Part shown: positions 1 through 13,500 of the stretch, one piece after another
Layout: every line of letters begins with the position of its first letter
How positions within the stretch are numbered: the stretch's first letter is position 1
From: Acanthornis magna
Taxonomy: Eukaryota; Chordata; Aves; Passeriformes; Acanthizidae
Assembly: GCA_036785705.1 (NCBI GenBank)
Contig: JAWUZG010000036.1
Span: 11,465,501 to 11,529,500 of the forward strand
Direction of reading: 5' to 3'
DNA: 64,000 nt
Notes under the pieces: model-generated
Databases searched by the model: none
What the model saw: the letters and a program-made list of their open reading frames with translations, nothing else
Told to the model about the DNA's origin: nothing
Translations under genes and position numbers: made by a program

Positions 1-1076
1 TTACTAAGCACCTTCTGAACCATCCAACATCTTTGACTAAACTTGTTTGCCTAATAAAAGTGTCCTTTCCTCTTCAATCTCTGATGTTTCTTACTCTCTG
101 AACTCCTTTTCTTTGAATAAGAGATTGGACAAAAGTGAGGAGGGGGTAGGATTATGACAACATGTAGCCATTTAGAACAGCTAATGCAACCTGTAGGGTT
201 TCCTAGAGCTTCTCCGAGATTTGATTTGATTATTGATTGCAACTTGTAGATAGCTTTGTCTTGAACCATATCTGTCTGCCATGAGAAAGCTGACACAGCA
301 TTTATTTTGGAGGTGGTTTTCTCCAGCTAAGCCTCAGTTCCTGGTATCTGAATCTTTCAGTATGACCTCAGTTTGCTCCCATCTCTGATCCTAAAGTCTT
401 TCTTACTGTCTGTCCCTGATCTGTCCCTTCCCATTGTTTAATCAGCTATGGCACCCAGTAGAACTGTTGCCACTCAGTCACCTGGGCCTGCTCTGACAAG
501 TTTAGCAAGTGTCTGTTCTCTGGGATAGATTTATACTCCTCAATACAGCTAAGCTTCACAGGCTCCTCCTTATAAACACATTTTTAGTACTCGGAATGCA
601 CACAAGAAATGGTGAAGGGTTTTAGTTTCCCATCAGACTGAAAAAACACAGTGTAAGGTGGCAGAGGCAGACACGTCAATGCTCTCCTTCAAGACCTTTT
701 TTCCCCTTGATTACCTTGTACAGAGTTCTCTGCTATTGTACTTGAGATTTAGAATTTGGCTAGAAGCAAAAGGCATTATTCGTGTAGAGAGGCCTACATG
801 GTTTGCAGTTGACCATTTCCCATCTTAGTTATTTGGAAAGCTCTTGAGCAGAGCATTTCATGTTGTCCAACAGCTAAAACTGCCACTTACATCATTGGGC
901 CAAAGACTGCCTCACTCCCTAAAGTACTCTTGCTACACCCAGTTCAAGGAGTTGTTTCCCTGCTTCAGCAATTTTAGAAATACAGGTTTGCTTTTCTCTG
1001 AACACAGCCTGCAATTCTAAGGTGCTGTTCATAAAAGCAGCATTCACACATGCAAACTTCCTCAGGAATTACTTAC
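1..1076 (-). other. PLPP1: PLPP1 intron 5, 5' part (runs off the left edge)
   Basis: Unique AT-rich sequence begins at the GTAAGT donor of exon 5 and leaves the window without meeting the last exon. I checked it for the expected C-terminal segment (VSDFFKxRTSFKxRK-like) and did not find it. No repeat or other gene is recognised. Confidence 0.85.
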
Positions 1077-1253
1077 AATGAGCACAGCTACCAAAGCTCC
1101 CTGGATAAGTCCTGTTAAAACATCACTCCAGTGATGCTTGTAGTCAGAAACACGTGAGAGACCCACATAGATAGATGCAGCAATGAGACCAAATTGTATA
1201 GTAGGACGTACAAGTCTTGCCCAGTCTCCTTTCATTCTTGCCTGAAGATAAAG
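1077..1253 (-). CDS. PLPP1: PLPP1 exon 5: catalytic motif C3, last complete exon in window
   Basis: The 177 nt (59 codons, phase 0 to 0) encode [17 protein letters not shown] through GALVAVLI, residues about 184-242. The C3 motif [12 protein letters not shown] at about 216-227 carries the catalytic nucleophile histidine (about H223) and its partner aspartate. Helix 5 ([15 protein letters not shown]) precedes it and helix 6 begins after it. The acceptor is TTCTTTTTCTTTCAG before 1253. The donor is GCTCATT followed by GTAAGT at 1076. The remaining roughly 42 residues and the stop are expected in an exon to the left of the window. Confidence 0.97.
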
Positions 1254-4200
1254 CTGAAAGAAAAAGAAGTTATAAAATGTAATAAGCACAGGAGCAGTAA
1301 AATTGTGTTGGGTCTTTTCAAAGAGTTGATTGAAATTTGCATTGAGATAATATCCACACCTGTTCTAGGTGCTGTAGGTATACTCTCAAGGCTGCCAAGG
1401 CAGAATTTGATGGTTTTGGTCTTTATTTTATATAAACGCCGACATGTTCTATTTGTGGCAATGTGACAAGCATTTTCAGGATAAAGGTTCTGGTAATACT
1501 AGAGCCACGTAAAGCTTAAAAAGAGCCCAGTGGGAAGTCAAACCAGTATTCTACTCCTGCATGAGCTACAAGTAAGCCTTACACAGAAAACAAAATAGCT
1601 TACATAGAGCTGACAAGTTTCTGAACTTCATTCTCAATTCCAGTCACCTTTAGTATTACCAGCTTTTAGCATAGTATTCCAGCTGTAGCCAAGTATCAGA
1701 ACTAACTTGATACAATGATCACATTTCTCAGTTGTCACTGGTATAGTTCACTGAACTCTCTTGGTTCCTCACCCATTTCAGCTGCATATTACCATGCTCT
1801 GGTGGATATGTGAAGTTCCCGTGTTTTTTCCCTCCCCTCAGCTGTGCTTTTGTTGCGTATATATATACTTTTGATGCGTTACCTCCAATTCACAGCATTT
1901 TTTACTTTCCCATCTAATCTAATCCAAGACCTTGCTTTTGTTTCTTCTCTGGTCTCTTTAGGATCTGCCTGTCTACATCTGTCTGGCTCTCTAATTTCTT
2001 CAAGTACACTCTGTAAACATAATTGAATTTTTTCTGAAACTTGATCCCGTCACCAAAAAAAGCACCATAGTTACTGCATTCTCTGAGAAAACAATACCAG
2101 TTGGAAGTTATATTTAACATTTCAAGTATATCTTCTCAGAGACATCTAGAAACTTCAGGGCAAGGACAAAACCTTGGCTGACAGTCTTGAGAAGGGTAGC
2201 AGCCAACACACAGGCATCAGGCACTGAGGCAGCACACCAAACTCCTGGTAAAACCCTCCACTGCCAACTTCAAAAGCCATAGCTAACTTTGAGAAGCAGT
2301 ACATTTACAATGTAAATACAGGCACAGAGAACACACTGTAGATGTAGAGGTGCTACTTTCCAAAGTTAAACATTTGGGGAATGTTTCTCTGAGTAACTTA
2401 CATCATAATTTTGGCATGCTGGCATTTTCAGCTATAAATGGAGCATCAAAAACATCAACCCCATACATAAAGTTTTCTTTAATAGCAAGGTCAGGGTAAA
2501 ATCAGACTCCAAAGAAGCTACACCTAAGCCTGAACTAAAAAATAATTTTTCCCCTTCAAATTGGTGGGCATTGCATATTTCTGTGGGCCTCAAGTTCACC
2601 ACTAGGGGAAATACAGTTTAACCACTTCAAAAATTACCTGTCACACAAATTTATTTGAACAAAAGTTGTTTTAACGGACTTAAAATGATACTGCTTCTGG
2701 ATGTACCAGCAGTATTTCAGAACACTACAGTGTGACTGATGGAGCAGAGGTAGGTCCAAGGACCATATGCTGGTAGGCTAAAGAGTTGGCTGATTATTTG
2801 ATACTGGCTGTTCTTTACTCTTTCCATATTCCCACTAAATTTTGCTGAAGGCAGTTAAAAATACCTTGCTGCAATGAAGTTTTTTCCATATTAGCATTTT
2901 TGGAAGTTGGCAAAGGGTATATAGTCATAGTAGAAAAAAAAAGGTTATGCCACTGCAGAGACATGTGAAAACAGGTTTACTTCTGAACACAAGAAAATGG
3001 GGCAAGCCATGCAAAGGCCAAGTTGGAAAGATGCCAGCCCAGTGCACTGAATGATCAATAAAGTAGTCTTTGCCCTTACCCACCATGTATTCAAAATTTC
3101 TTTCTGCTTGACAAAGCATCAAACAAGAATCTTGGATTTGACATCTTTGTGAAAGCTTGATTTCTGTACTATGAGAATAATCTGGAGCTATTCTATCAGC
3201 TACAGAGCACAAGCAGTTGGCTGTAGGCTTCACCAATTCTAGATGATTCTTCACACACTTGGTCAGCTCCTGCACCTGTACAGGAAATGACCAAAGGCCT
3301 TCTTGCACCTTCTACCAGCAAATACATTTACATTGCTGTAAAAATAGGTGTGAGAAGGGTGAGAAATGATACCACAGATAAGTGTCAGGGTGACTAATCA
3401 CTGCTATATTAAATTTCAGAAGCAGGAGCTCTCATTGGGCTTGGGCTTTTTTTGTGTTTTGTGGTTGGTGCTTTTTGGGGACTTTCTTTGTTTTTTGGGG
3501 GGGGGTGTTTGGTTGGTTTTTTGTTTGTTAAGTTGAAAGTAATTGCTTTTTAACTAGCTGCTGCAATAGCAGATGCCATGTTAGTTTAAAGCAGGTAATT
3601 TCAAACTGACGCTGCTTTTAAAAGGCTCAGGGCTGAGCTTCTTCCCACTGCTGTGACTTGCTCTTAGAAAGACAGCAGCGACATGTCTGGGCTGCAAAAG
3701 GCCATCAGGTCCACACAGGAAAATAAAGCAGCCAAGGAGAGGAGGAGCTTTTGCCTATAATTCATGAAATGTAAACCAAGGTTGATACTGGAAGTATTCC
3801 CAATTTACCTTTTTATTGTATTAGCCCTTATGTAGCATTATTTAATTAGCACAGTATGGAGATGTCCTACCCCCACACTGCATTAGCTTTTCATAGTATC
3901 TTGACCCTGCTGACTAACAGAGGGCAATGGCTTCAGGCTGTTTACAGAACCCCCTCCTTCACAGCATACCGCAGGTTCCTTTGCTCCTCTTTTAAGTCAT
4001 TTACAGGATAGCTTTAGAGAAAGAAAACAGAAGCCAATCCCTGTCTCCCCACCCAAGCATCTTTGCTAGAAAGGAATAAGCTTTATAAGTAAAACTTATA
4101 ATCTGTGGAAGCCACAGGAACTTTAGGAAATGTCATCTGGCTAATACCAGCATTTTGCATGTTGCTGAGAAACAAATCTATGAGCCTGGAAACACAACAG

Positions 4201-7200
4201 GAGCATCCAAACCACTCTGGTAGTGACCAGCTCCTGTCAGACAGCATTTTGACCATGCCAGCTTCCCTCCACACTGTTCTGAGCAGTGTGATCCTTCAGC
4301 AGTCATTCACCTATGCTCCATTGCTCTCCACTCCCCCACCCTGCTGTTTCTTGTGTTTGTTTCGTTCATTCCTTTTAAAAGTGCAAAGAGATTTCATAAG
4401 ACTTCTTTTTAATGGGATTAAATAATCTCCAGTTTGTTTTCCCTACTAGTTTAGTCTATAATGAAAATATGTATACCACACACATCCTGAACACAAGTTT
4501 CTTCTTAATCTATGGTCTAGTACTTCATTTCTAAAAATACACACAGCAGTGAAGAGAAACTCACAGCTACTTTGTGGCTTCTTGCAAGAAGCCACAGACA
4601 TGAATGGAAGGGTCTCTGCAACTAGAGAATTATTTGCTACTCTTAACATTTCCAGCATGGCTTTCAAGCATTTGCTCTTTCACCAGAGCAGTATTAATTT
4701 ACATAAACACATGCCTACCTAATTTTAAAGTACAGTGACTTATATTTCCTACATGGACTTCTGGAGGTGCAACCATGTGGCTTCACAAGGAAATTTCCTA
4801 AGAGCTAACATATTACATCTCCACTCTAAGGGCACAAAATTCTTTTAAAGCTACCAAAAGCTACTCACTTCAACAACCAAGGTAATATTTCAGATATTTA
4901 GTTTCAATACTTAAAACTCCTTGGTTGTTTTTCATTCAGTACCTTCTCACATTTTTTCCAAAACCCAATTATACAAAAATCCTGTACTGCAAAATAATTT
5001 TGCCTATGAAGGTATAGGAAATCCTCCTGCATTTGTTAATAATGGAAGCCAAAAGGAAGAAATTTGAGTAGCAAGGGATAGTGGTGGTGCTCCCCCAACA
5101 AGTAATACTATTTGTACCAATTGATTTGTTCTGATCTTTTCAAGAATAATTCTTGCCTGATACCAAAAGGCCCCAGTAATTGTATTCCCTACAGGTGTTC
5201 TGTTCTGCCCTAAGGAACAGAACCAAGGCACGCTTTCCCTTTAGATATTTTCCCTCTTATTTCTGTCTCTCCAACCCTAACAGACTCACAGCATCATGAA
5301 CTTAAGAGCAAAATAGTGAGAAAACAGTTTCCAAGAGAGAGAACACTTCTCAGTTTGTCCAAGTACAAGTAGTAAGACACAGGAGACAAAACAAAGATGC
5401 ATGAAATTGATTCTCATGAAGTAAATCCCTACAGTCAGAAACCTTAGTAGTTGACACAAGTTTTAGAAGCAAGAAAGTGGCATTTACTTTACTTAGCTTA
5501 GCATTTACCATTAGTCATGTCTCACTTTGGTTTGTGCTATCTGCCTCAGTGCTTAAGGAAGAGCCCCATGGCATTACTGTTCTAAGAGGCACAAAATACT
5601 GCTGTGGTTATAATTAGTATTTGGATCCATTATTGGCTACCATTAGGAAAGCTCATACTTCAAAGCAGGTCTGCTGGCCCAAAACATCCCAAGAGCCACA
5701 AACCATAAGGATTCTTCCCAAACCAAAAAGCTCTGAATCAGGAATGCTTAAGCACACTCAAGTCCATGTACACAAGTATGTGGTTTGCTTTGGGATTTCA
5801 GAGGTGGAGGGAGTAGATATGGAGGTACTGTGTTTAGGTGGTTTTGTTAATGAGGCAGGGGTGCAAAGAAAGGAAAGCACAGGAGGCACAGTGTTTTGAA
5901 GTCCGCAGAAAAAACAGCCCTAGCATAACTAATATGAAAAGATGGGGCAAAAATTTTCAGGAGACCTGATATTAGGCATTAACAGCTGAGAATCCAGGCA
6001 CATTTTTTAGGTAGGAAAATACCATTTCTCCAGATATCCCAAGGACATCCTTACAGGAGACAATACCCCCACTCCTAAGACTGTGAAGTCTTCTATTAGG
6101 GAGTTGAGCAGATGCACAGAGTGCCAAAGTAAGGATTCACCCCCTGACTCCATCAGTCAATACACACTGTTGCCTTCCCTTGGGGAGAGGGCAGTGCAGT
6201 AACCACAGTTCTACACACTTGCGTGAGACTTGCATCTGAGCATCTTTGTTAAAAGCCCTTATTAAAACATGATCCCCCAAGAGAATGAACAACCAGAGAC
6301 ATTCAAGCTAGATTCTTCCTTAATGTTATAAAGCAACAGGAAACAAACATTTAGACAGATACGCAGATAAGTGGCCTGCCATCCCTGTTCCGGTCCTGTT
6401 CAACAATCCAGGCACCTCTGCCTGCTCAGACTATGCAACAGCAGAAAGAAAGGCTCCCTTGAGAGATTTTCTGAGCTTTCTGCTACATCTGTAAATGTTT
6501 GCTCTTCCCTTTCTGCTTGTTACGGGAAACTTGAGATATGCCTTCATAGAAAAGCTAGTTTGTACAAATGCTATTACTCAAATAGCTTTGTACAGAAGTT
6601 ATTCATCATATTTCAGCTAGCACAAACTCTGGAATTCAAGGAAATATAAGAAATCCAGTAAGTAGTTTAAAAATTGCAGTTCTGAGCACAAAAAAAAGCC
6701 ACAAGATATGCTGAGAAATAACCTGTTTTATTCAATCTTGTGTTTATGCAAATATTACATGCAAGTGCGACAACTTATTTTATACCTGGAAGCACTGTAT
6801 TTATGAATAAACACAGAACTACAGGCATCAGCCAACAAGACACTGCCTACAAACCAGAAATATGGACAATGTCTCTCCCATGTGCTTTTTAACACAGCAG
6901 GCTCACATCCAAACAGAAAACTGTATTATGAAAGGACTACAGAACTGTAGAAGAATTCATGAGTCACTCATGATCTGGGCTTCTTAAAGAAATATTTAAA
7001 AGAACTTTAAAAAGCCACTTAGACTTTGATGTCTGACAATGAATTTTGCCTTTTTAATGAGATTGCCTTTTCTTAAATACATATTTATGATTTCTTGATA
7101 AATCTGCATTATTATATGTTCATTAGGGTTTGGTTTTTTATCAGGCAGAAAATAAAGAAGAAAGAAGCAATAGTTCAGAATTAGTTCTCCCATTTCCAGT

Positions 7201-10200
7201 GAAGGAAAAGGATATAGGTCTACAGTTACTTCAATGTGGGGTTATGTCTGGGCAGCTGTTCAAAGCAATGGTATATTCCTATTACTCTGACCATATATGA
7301 CTCCCCTGTGTCAACTCTGATGTTTGAACAGCCTGCCGGAAACTGATCTACTGGGGAGCTGAACTGGGGGTGGAAAATGACTGAACAAGGGAGAAAAGGC
7401 AGAATATGTACCAGTCTGGGCTCTTTAAGACAGCTGCATACTGTTGTCAAAGGCAATTGATGTGCAAGAGCTGCCTCCTAAGCTATGGGGATAAAATCCT
7501 GTTACTAGCAACAGCTCAACTTTCAATTCAATATCAAAAGTATAATCAATCTGTTCTAAACAAATACGACTTATCCAGTGGGCAATGGGTTTTTTGGGAT
7601 TTTAATCCACCAGCTTCAACTTGGCTGTACATTGCCAAAATAACTGCATATTGACATCATTTTTATCATAGAGCAAGATAAACAATAACAAAATTTTATT
7701 CCATTGCAAATTGGAATACAACACTTAGCTCTTCTCTGATGAGAAAAAGAAACTTAGAGCTAGTAATTTAACCTCTACTAGAAGAACTAAAGCACTGCAA
7801 GGTATTGTTTTCAGCTCAGTCCTACAGGAGCCAGTTCACAATACTGGAATTACTACTGCCAGCCCTAACTTCCAAGCAAACCATGGAGAAATCATTTTTC
7901 TTTGTTTGCTTACTATTAAAAAGTCTAAATACCAATATTAAAAGAATGCTAGGAGCACATACAAGTCGAAGCACAAGTGCTTCCATACTTGAGCCTTGCA
8001 GCATGACCAGTTATCCTTTATTTTCTACCTCTGCTGAAAGTAAGATACTTGATACTATGCACAGCTACAGCCAAACAAAGCATTTTCAGAAACAAATGTC
8101 TTTTCATTAGTTTTAGAACGCAAGTAGTCCTCAACTTTCATGTGGGCAGGAACACATTAAAGATTGTTCTGTAGCTCTAGTCAATTGCATTTGGGAAAGT
8201 GAAGAAGTTGCTGCTGTGCAAACAGACATACATAAAATGCTGTGTTAAAGACTTGTCTGAGTATTGTTTAACTCAACCTTCAATCCCACCATAAACAATT
8301 TAAGTCAGAGTTTGAGAGCAGAGCTTTACTGGCACATTTGGGAGCATGAGTACAAAATGCAACATAAAGCCTGCTTTCACTTGTGTTTATCCTATGATGT
8401 CTCTGCAAAAGAAGGCTGTCAATCCCAGCCACTGAAACACCAGTTGCCCTCCCATTCTAATCTGTAATTCTGTGACCGTGGATACATAAAATGTTCCCTA
8501 TGACCTGTGGGAGAGGCTGAGAGCCACTCAAGTTACATGGTGCAAGGCTCATCATCCCTTTTTGTCCCAAGTCTAAGCAGCACAAACACATTGCCATCCC
8601 CAGAATAGCAGTGCCTTTTGGCCGGGTTTGTGCAGCCCTATTCTTCATCCTGGGATAGGTGCTGGCAGGGAAGTGCCCAGGCCAGCTACAGTCAAGACTG
8701 ACTCTGTTACAGCAACATAATCCTCAGGGCTACACCCATTTCTGCCAACTGCCAACAGTTGTGGCGGATCATTCTCGCTACCGATGGCAGCATGCATTTA
8801 GCATCTTAACTTACAATAGCTTTTTAAACATGCTTAAAAGGAAAAGTCAAAGCAAAACCTAGTTGCAGCATCTCCCCTTCTAGGGGCAGGATGCAGTTTG
8901 ATCACATGGACACAGCTAGAAGAGGTGCTCCACTACTCTTGCCCTCCCATTCTCCAAACCAAGATTAAATAGCTTCGTTGAGGAGAGGCCATGCCAGCTG
9001 TTTAACTATGAAAGGAAAGGAGCAGCATGGGGAGAGGGCAACAGAGACAATTTGGGAGCCAGCATCTGTTATTAGGTCACTGGGTTCCCACATACTGTTG
9101 CGGTCAAATTCCCTCTAGTTTCCACATGAAGCTGCTACTGGCAGAAGCTCTTATCCCAAAGATAACAGCTCTGCCTGGACTCAAACTAACCCATCGAGCT
9201 CTGCCAAAAGAGTATCAAAATACATTCTCCACTACAACTTCCTAGACTGACATGCTTCAAGCAGGTTTTTTCCTGGGATTTCACTCATTCTATGTATCAA
9301 TGAGTTCGAAAATATAAGAAACTAATTTTAAACTGGAAGTGCACTGAAAACCTAAGCTTTAAACTAGTCTAGCTAGACACAGCAGCTTTTTTATATGTGC
9401 AGTGACTATGTTGTGAGAACAACAAGTGATGTATACTGCTGCTTATTTAAACAGATAGATAATATAAACTATTTAACATTCCCATGCAACAAACGGTTAA
9501 GGTAGAGAATTCGGTGACTAAACAGTGTGGTGTTTCTATGTGCGGCCCTTGCTCTGAGGTGAGACATGCCGCACAGGATTATGTTCAAAATTGCAGTTTT
9601 TTCTCCTGAAACCAGCAAAGCCATGCAGTCAGAACTCAGATCATTTTGGGAATCTTCTGTAAGCAGAAGAAAGAAATACTTCTCAGCATAATTCAGACTC
9701 TTGAAAAAAATCCAAATGGTTGCCAAGTCAGAAATGTCATAGAATCACAGAATTGTTTAGGTTGGAAAAGACCCTTGAGATTATTTGAGTTCAACTGTTA
9801 ACTCAGCACTGCCAAATCCACCACTAAATCATGTCCCCAAGTGCCACATCCAAACATCTTTTAACTACCTCCAGGGATGATGATTCCACCACTTCCCCGG
9901 GGGTAGCCTGGTCCAATACTTAACAAACCTATCCAAGAAGAAATTTTTCCTAATACCCAGTCTAAACCTCCGTTGGCACAACTTAAGGCCATTTACTCTC
10001 ATCCTATTGCTTGTTAGCTGGGAGAAGAGGCCAAACCCCACCTGGCTACATGTTCCTTCCATGCAGTTGTACAGTGATGCAGTTACCCCTGAGCCTCCTT
10101 TTCCCCAGGATGAACACCCTCAGCTCCCTCAGCTGCTCCTCACAGACTGGTTCTCTACAGAGTCATAGATTCACCTGACACAGCACATGCGTTCAGCAGG

Positions 10201-10478
10201 TAACATATAAGAGCACACTTTTTGCAGTGCACACACACACACACCCCAGACTCCTCCAGCCTCCCCAGAAAGCAGTGTGCTAGTGTCTGGTTATGATTAA
10301 CAGTGCTTCTGAGTAATGCCACATGTTAACAGCCTGTCCTGCTGATGACTCAGCCCGTGGCTGCAGAACGTGTGCAGGGAGCAGATGAAGCCAATATCAG
10401 AGTTCAGCGAACGAACAAGCCATCAAGTGCCGCGAGTTTGGCTTAGAGCCAGCAGCAGCACTCTGCCTTGCCACGCGG

Positions 10479-10523
<45 letters not shown>

Positions 10524-13500
10524 TTCCTCACCTTCTGAACTAGCTGTCTTTTTGAAGACATCTGCACTTGATTTGGTTTTTGTTATGCAGTAAGCCTGTG
10601 TTAATCAGCAAGATAAAAATATACTGCACAGGAGCCATTAACCTTTTTCAAATATCCCTACAATGGCCTCAACAGCAGCTTCTAGATGAATAATCTTATT
10701 AATGGACAGAAGGAAATAGAAGTCTAATCTTATTATTGGACAGATGGAAGTAGCAGTCCAATCTCCAGCCTCATTTTTACTGGGCAATATAGCTCAGCCC
10801 GAGACAAGAAACTAGGATGCAAGAACAGACGGGGCTCTGGATACTCATTGACTGGTTTCTGATTAACAAACTGATCTCCAATCCTGTTCAAGAAATGTCT
10901 TCTTAGAAGAGTTAAAGGCTGTCAACTTAGAAGAGTTGTACCCCTCTAGTTTAAGGATGCTACTAAGCAAAGCCATATTTTGCAGTTACTGCAGAATTGA
11001 ATGAACACAAGGACAGCTCCGAGCACACCAAGTGTCTGAACCAGGATGGACAAAAGGCCAGGATTTACAGTATTTTGAAGTGGCTTGCTTAGGATGGGTT
11101 TGATTCGTACTTGAATTGCCACCTGCCCATGTAGGAGATTGCCAAGAGTGATGCTCATACACACAAAGCCCCAAGACAGTTAACGTTCATAATTTCCTCT
11201 TCAAGAACCTTCCAGACAAGCTCTTTTGCATGGATTCCGAAAAAACATGCCCTGAGCAACTACGGAAAGCATTATTCAACCCACATGAAGTTAGTAACTT
11301 CAAAATAAAGAATTCTTTACTTTCTTGCCAAAGGCTGAATTTTTTCCAAGACTAGTAGGTTAACTAAACAAGGTCTTAAGTCCAGTCTGTTCAGCACATC
11401 TTCTACTATCTTGTATTCAACTAGAGAGCTGTATTCTCTAATGTGACCATATACCTATGTATTCAATTAATGAGTTGAGAACTCGTCCTGACCACCACCA
11501 TTTGCCCAGGCTGCAGCAGAATGCTCCTTACACACACAAGACAGAGGCAAAAGCTCAGACAGCTTCAGATCCCCGACAGATACTGTAATCCAGTCAGTAT
11601 AAATTATAAAGAATACATATTGTTTCACACCAACCAAGGTTTTTCTTATCTCCAGGTTTGTCCTTCTGTGATGTGCCAGTATCACGTTATGACATTGCTC
11701 AACAAAACCACATACAAAGGCATTGGATGAGAAGGGTCTGACTGAGCCAGAGGGGCAAATCATTATTAGGGTGCTACCTGTACAGCAGTAATTGCAGTCA
11801 TTTCTACTACGGAAATAGTGGGTTTGAGTTTGAAATGCTACTACAAGTGGACCCATATAATTTTGGAAACTGACAGTCATAATGAGCAAGCAAAGAGACT
11901 TTATTTATTTTTTAAAACCCAAACAGCTGACAGGAAGTCATTCCATATTCTAGTCAAACCCAGGATAAAATACTTTTATGAACTCTTTGTATTTACAGTA
12001 GATAAGACTGGTAAGGAGGGGAGAGGAACCAAACAGGTTTGGCTATTAAAAACCTGCATGATAGATCAAAACTGAACACCAAGATTCTGAAATAGCTTTA
12101 TTTTAAAATAAAGCTTAGAAGATATCTACATCATACTGAAGAGCTACCCCTTTTGTGCATGTGTAGTTGTAGAGGTTTTTTTTGTTTGGTTGGAACAATC
12201 AGTCCACTCACTGTGGATGTTACATTATTGACAAGAAACAGGGAAAAAATAAAAAAGACACCTAAGACAAGAAAGAAAATTGAATCTGAGGTCTGTAACA
12301 ACGCCAGAATGTACATATTATGTTAGCAACTTATATCCAGGACTAGACCTTAATTTTACAACTACATTAACAACAAAATTCCACAAAGATGTTCATGCCT
12401 TCTGTGTTACCAGTTAACAGGGAGAGAACAACAAAATCAATCTTTCATGTTACAAAGCTTATGTTAAGAGTGAAGATATTTTGCTCTTGTTGACTTGGAA
12501 CAATTTCAGCTAAAATATATGAATCTCCAACTGAAGCCTTTCTGAATTGATCTTATCATTAATATTTACTTTCACAGACAGATCTGTCCCCTTGCTTTCA
12601 TCCCTCTCCCTCTCTGTCCCTAAAAAACAGGGAAAAATAAAAAGAAATTTGAAAATTCAAGTTGATCTGCTTTTATGTTTATGAGCCCAGCCACACTTGA
12701 TCAGTGTTTAAGGGTCTTGTTTGCTTTATTTTAAAAATGGCTTTGCACATTTCACTAAATCAGACTCATTTTATAGATGTTTATAAGGCTGACAATACAT
12801 TAAATGTAAATAAATTTAAGTCGTGTCTTCATCTCAAAACCCTCCTGCCACTGGGTTCATTTTAGACATGACACACAAGCCAAGTACCATATTAAATATT
12901 CTTAGGCATACTGAACATCATTCTACTTCTTGTCCCAGTGTCACCACCCTTACAACTCCTGCTGAGCAATCCTTAACTGTACCAGACAAGCATCCTACAA
13001 AAGCAATGTCCCTTGTGCAAAGCAGCCAAGCACATATTTCAATTTTTGTACTGGGTAGCTAACAGATCTTGTGTTATCACTTAGATGGAAAGAGCATACT
13101 TACTGCCACGAAAAGCATGCAGTACATGGAGAATGAAGAATGGCCAGAATAAAACGATAGTCTGGAAGAGAAAAGATCAGACATCATCACTTTTCTTCTA
13201 CAACATTCAGTCTGCAGCAATACTAATCTATATTATACAAATGAACTGATAAAATGCAAACATCTCCATACTGTTCTTCAAGGAGGCTCTCTAGCACATC
13301 ACACACACCTGACAACAGCTTTTAACAAACAGTACAGACTTCATTACACAGCAGTTATCCTTTTCCAGGGTTAAGCTGATCTCCATATCAGGCAGTAACT
13401 ACTAGACCTTTGACAGAAGTTTGAACAGCAAGGGAACACATCTTCAAAGATAGAAATCAAGTATCCTTTAAAGCTGTATATTTCTTTCATCTTGACAAAT

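Larger units (their letters stand above)
1254..13103 (-). other. PLPP1: PLPP1 intron 4 (about 11.9 kb)
   Basis: The intron between exons 4 and 5 is AT-rich and mostly unique. It contains a G/T-rich stretch at 3444-3535, a CR1 fragment at 9738-10148, a (GT)19 microsatellite at 10483-10521, a diverged 34-bp tandem repeat at 10691-10758 and a 22-bp perfect palindrome at 12094-12115. The open frames here have no recognisable family features and no plausible splice context, so none is annotated. Confidence 0.85.

Noticed and set aside
1..1076. Last PLPP1 exon
   Set aside because: I looked for the conserved C-terminal segment and a stop codon on the minus strand. Neither is present, so the exon lies outside the window.
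9865..10062. 65-codon minus-strand frame
   Set aside because: It lies entirely inside the truncated CR1 copy at 9738-10148 and is a remnant of that element, not a host gene.
11467..11889. 140-codon minus-strand open frame in intron 4
   Set aside because: No family resemblance and no supporting context. A plus-strand open frame overlaps part of the same stretch, as expected by chance.
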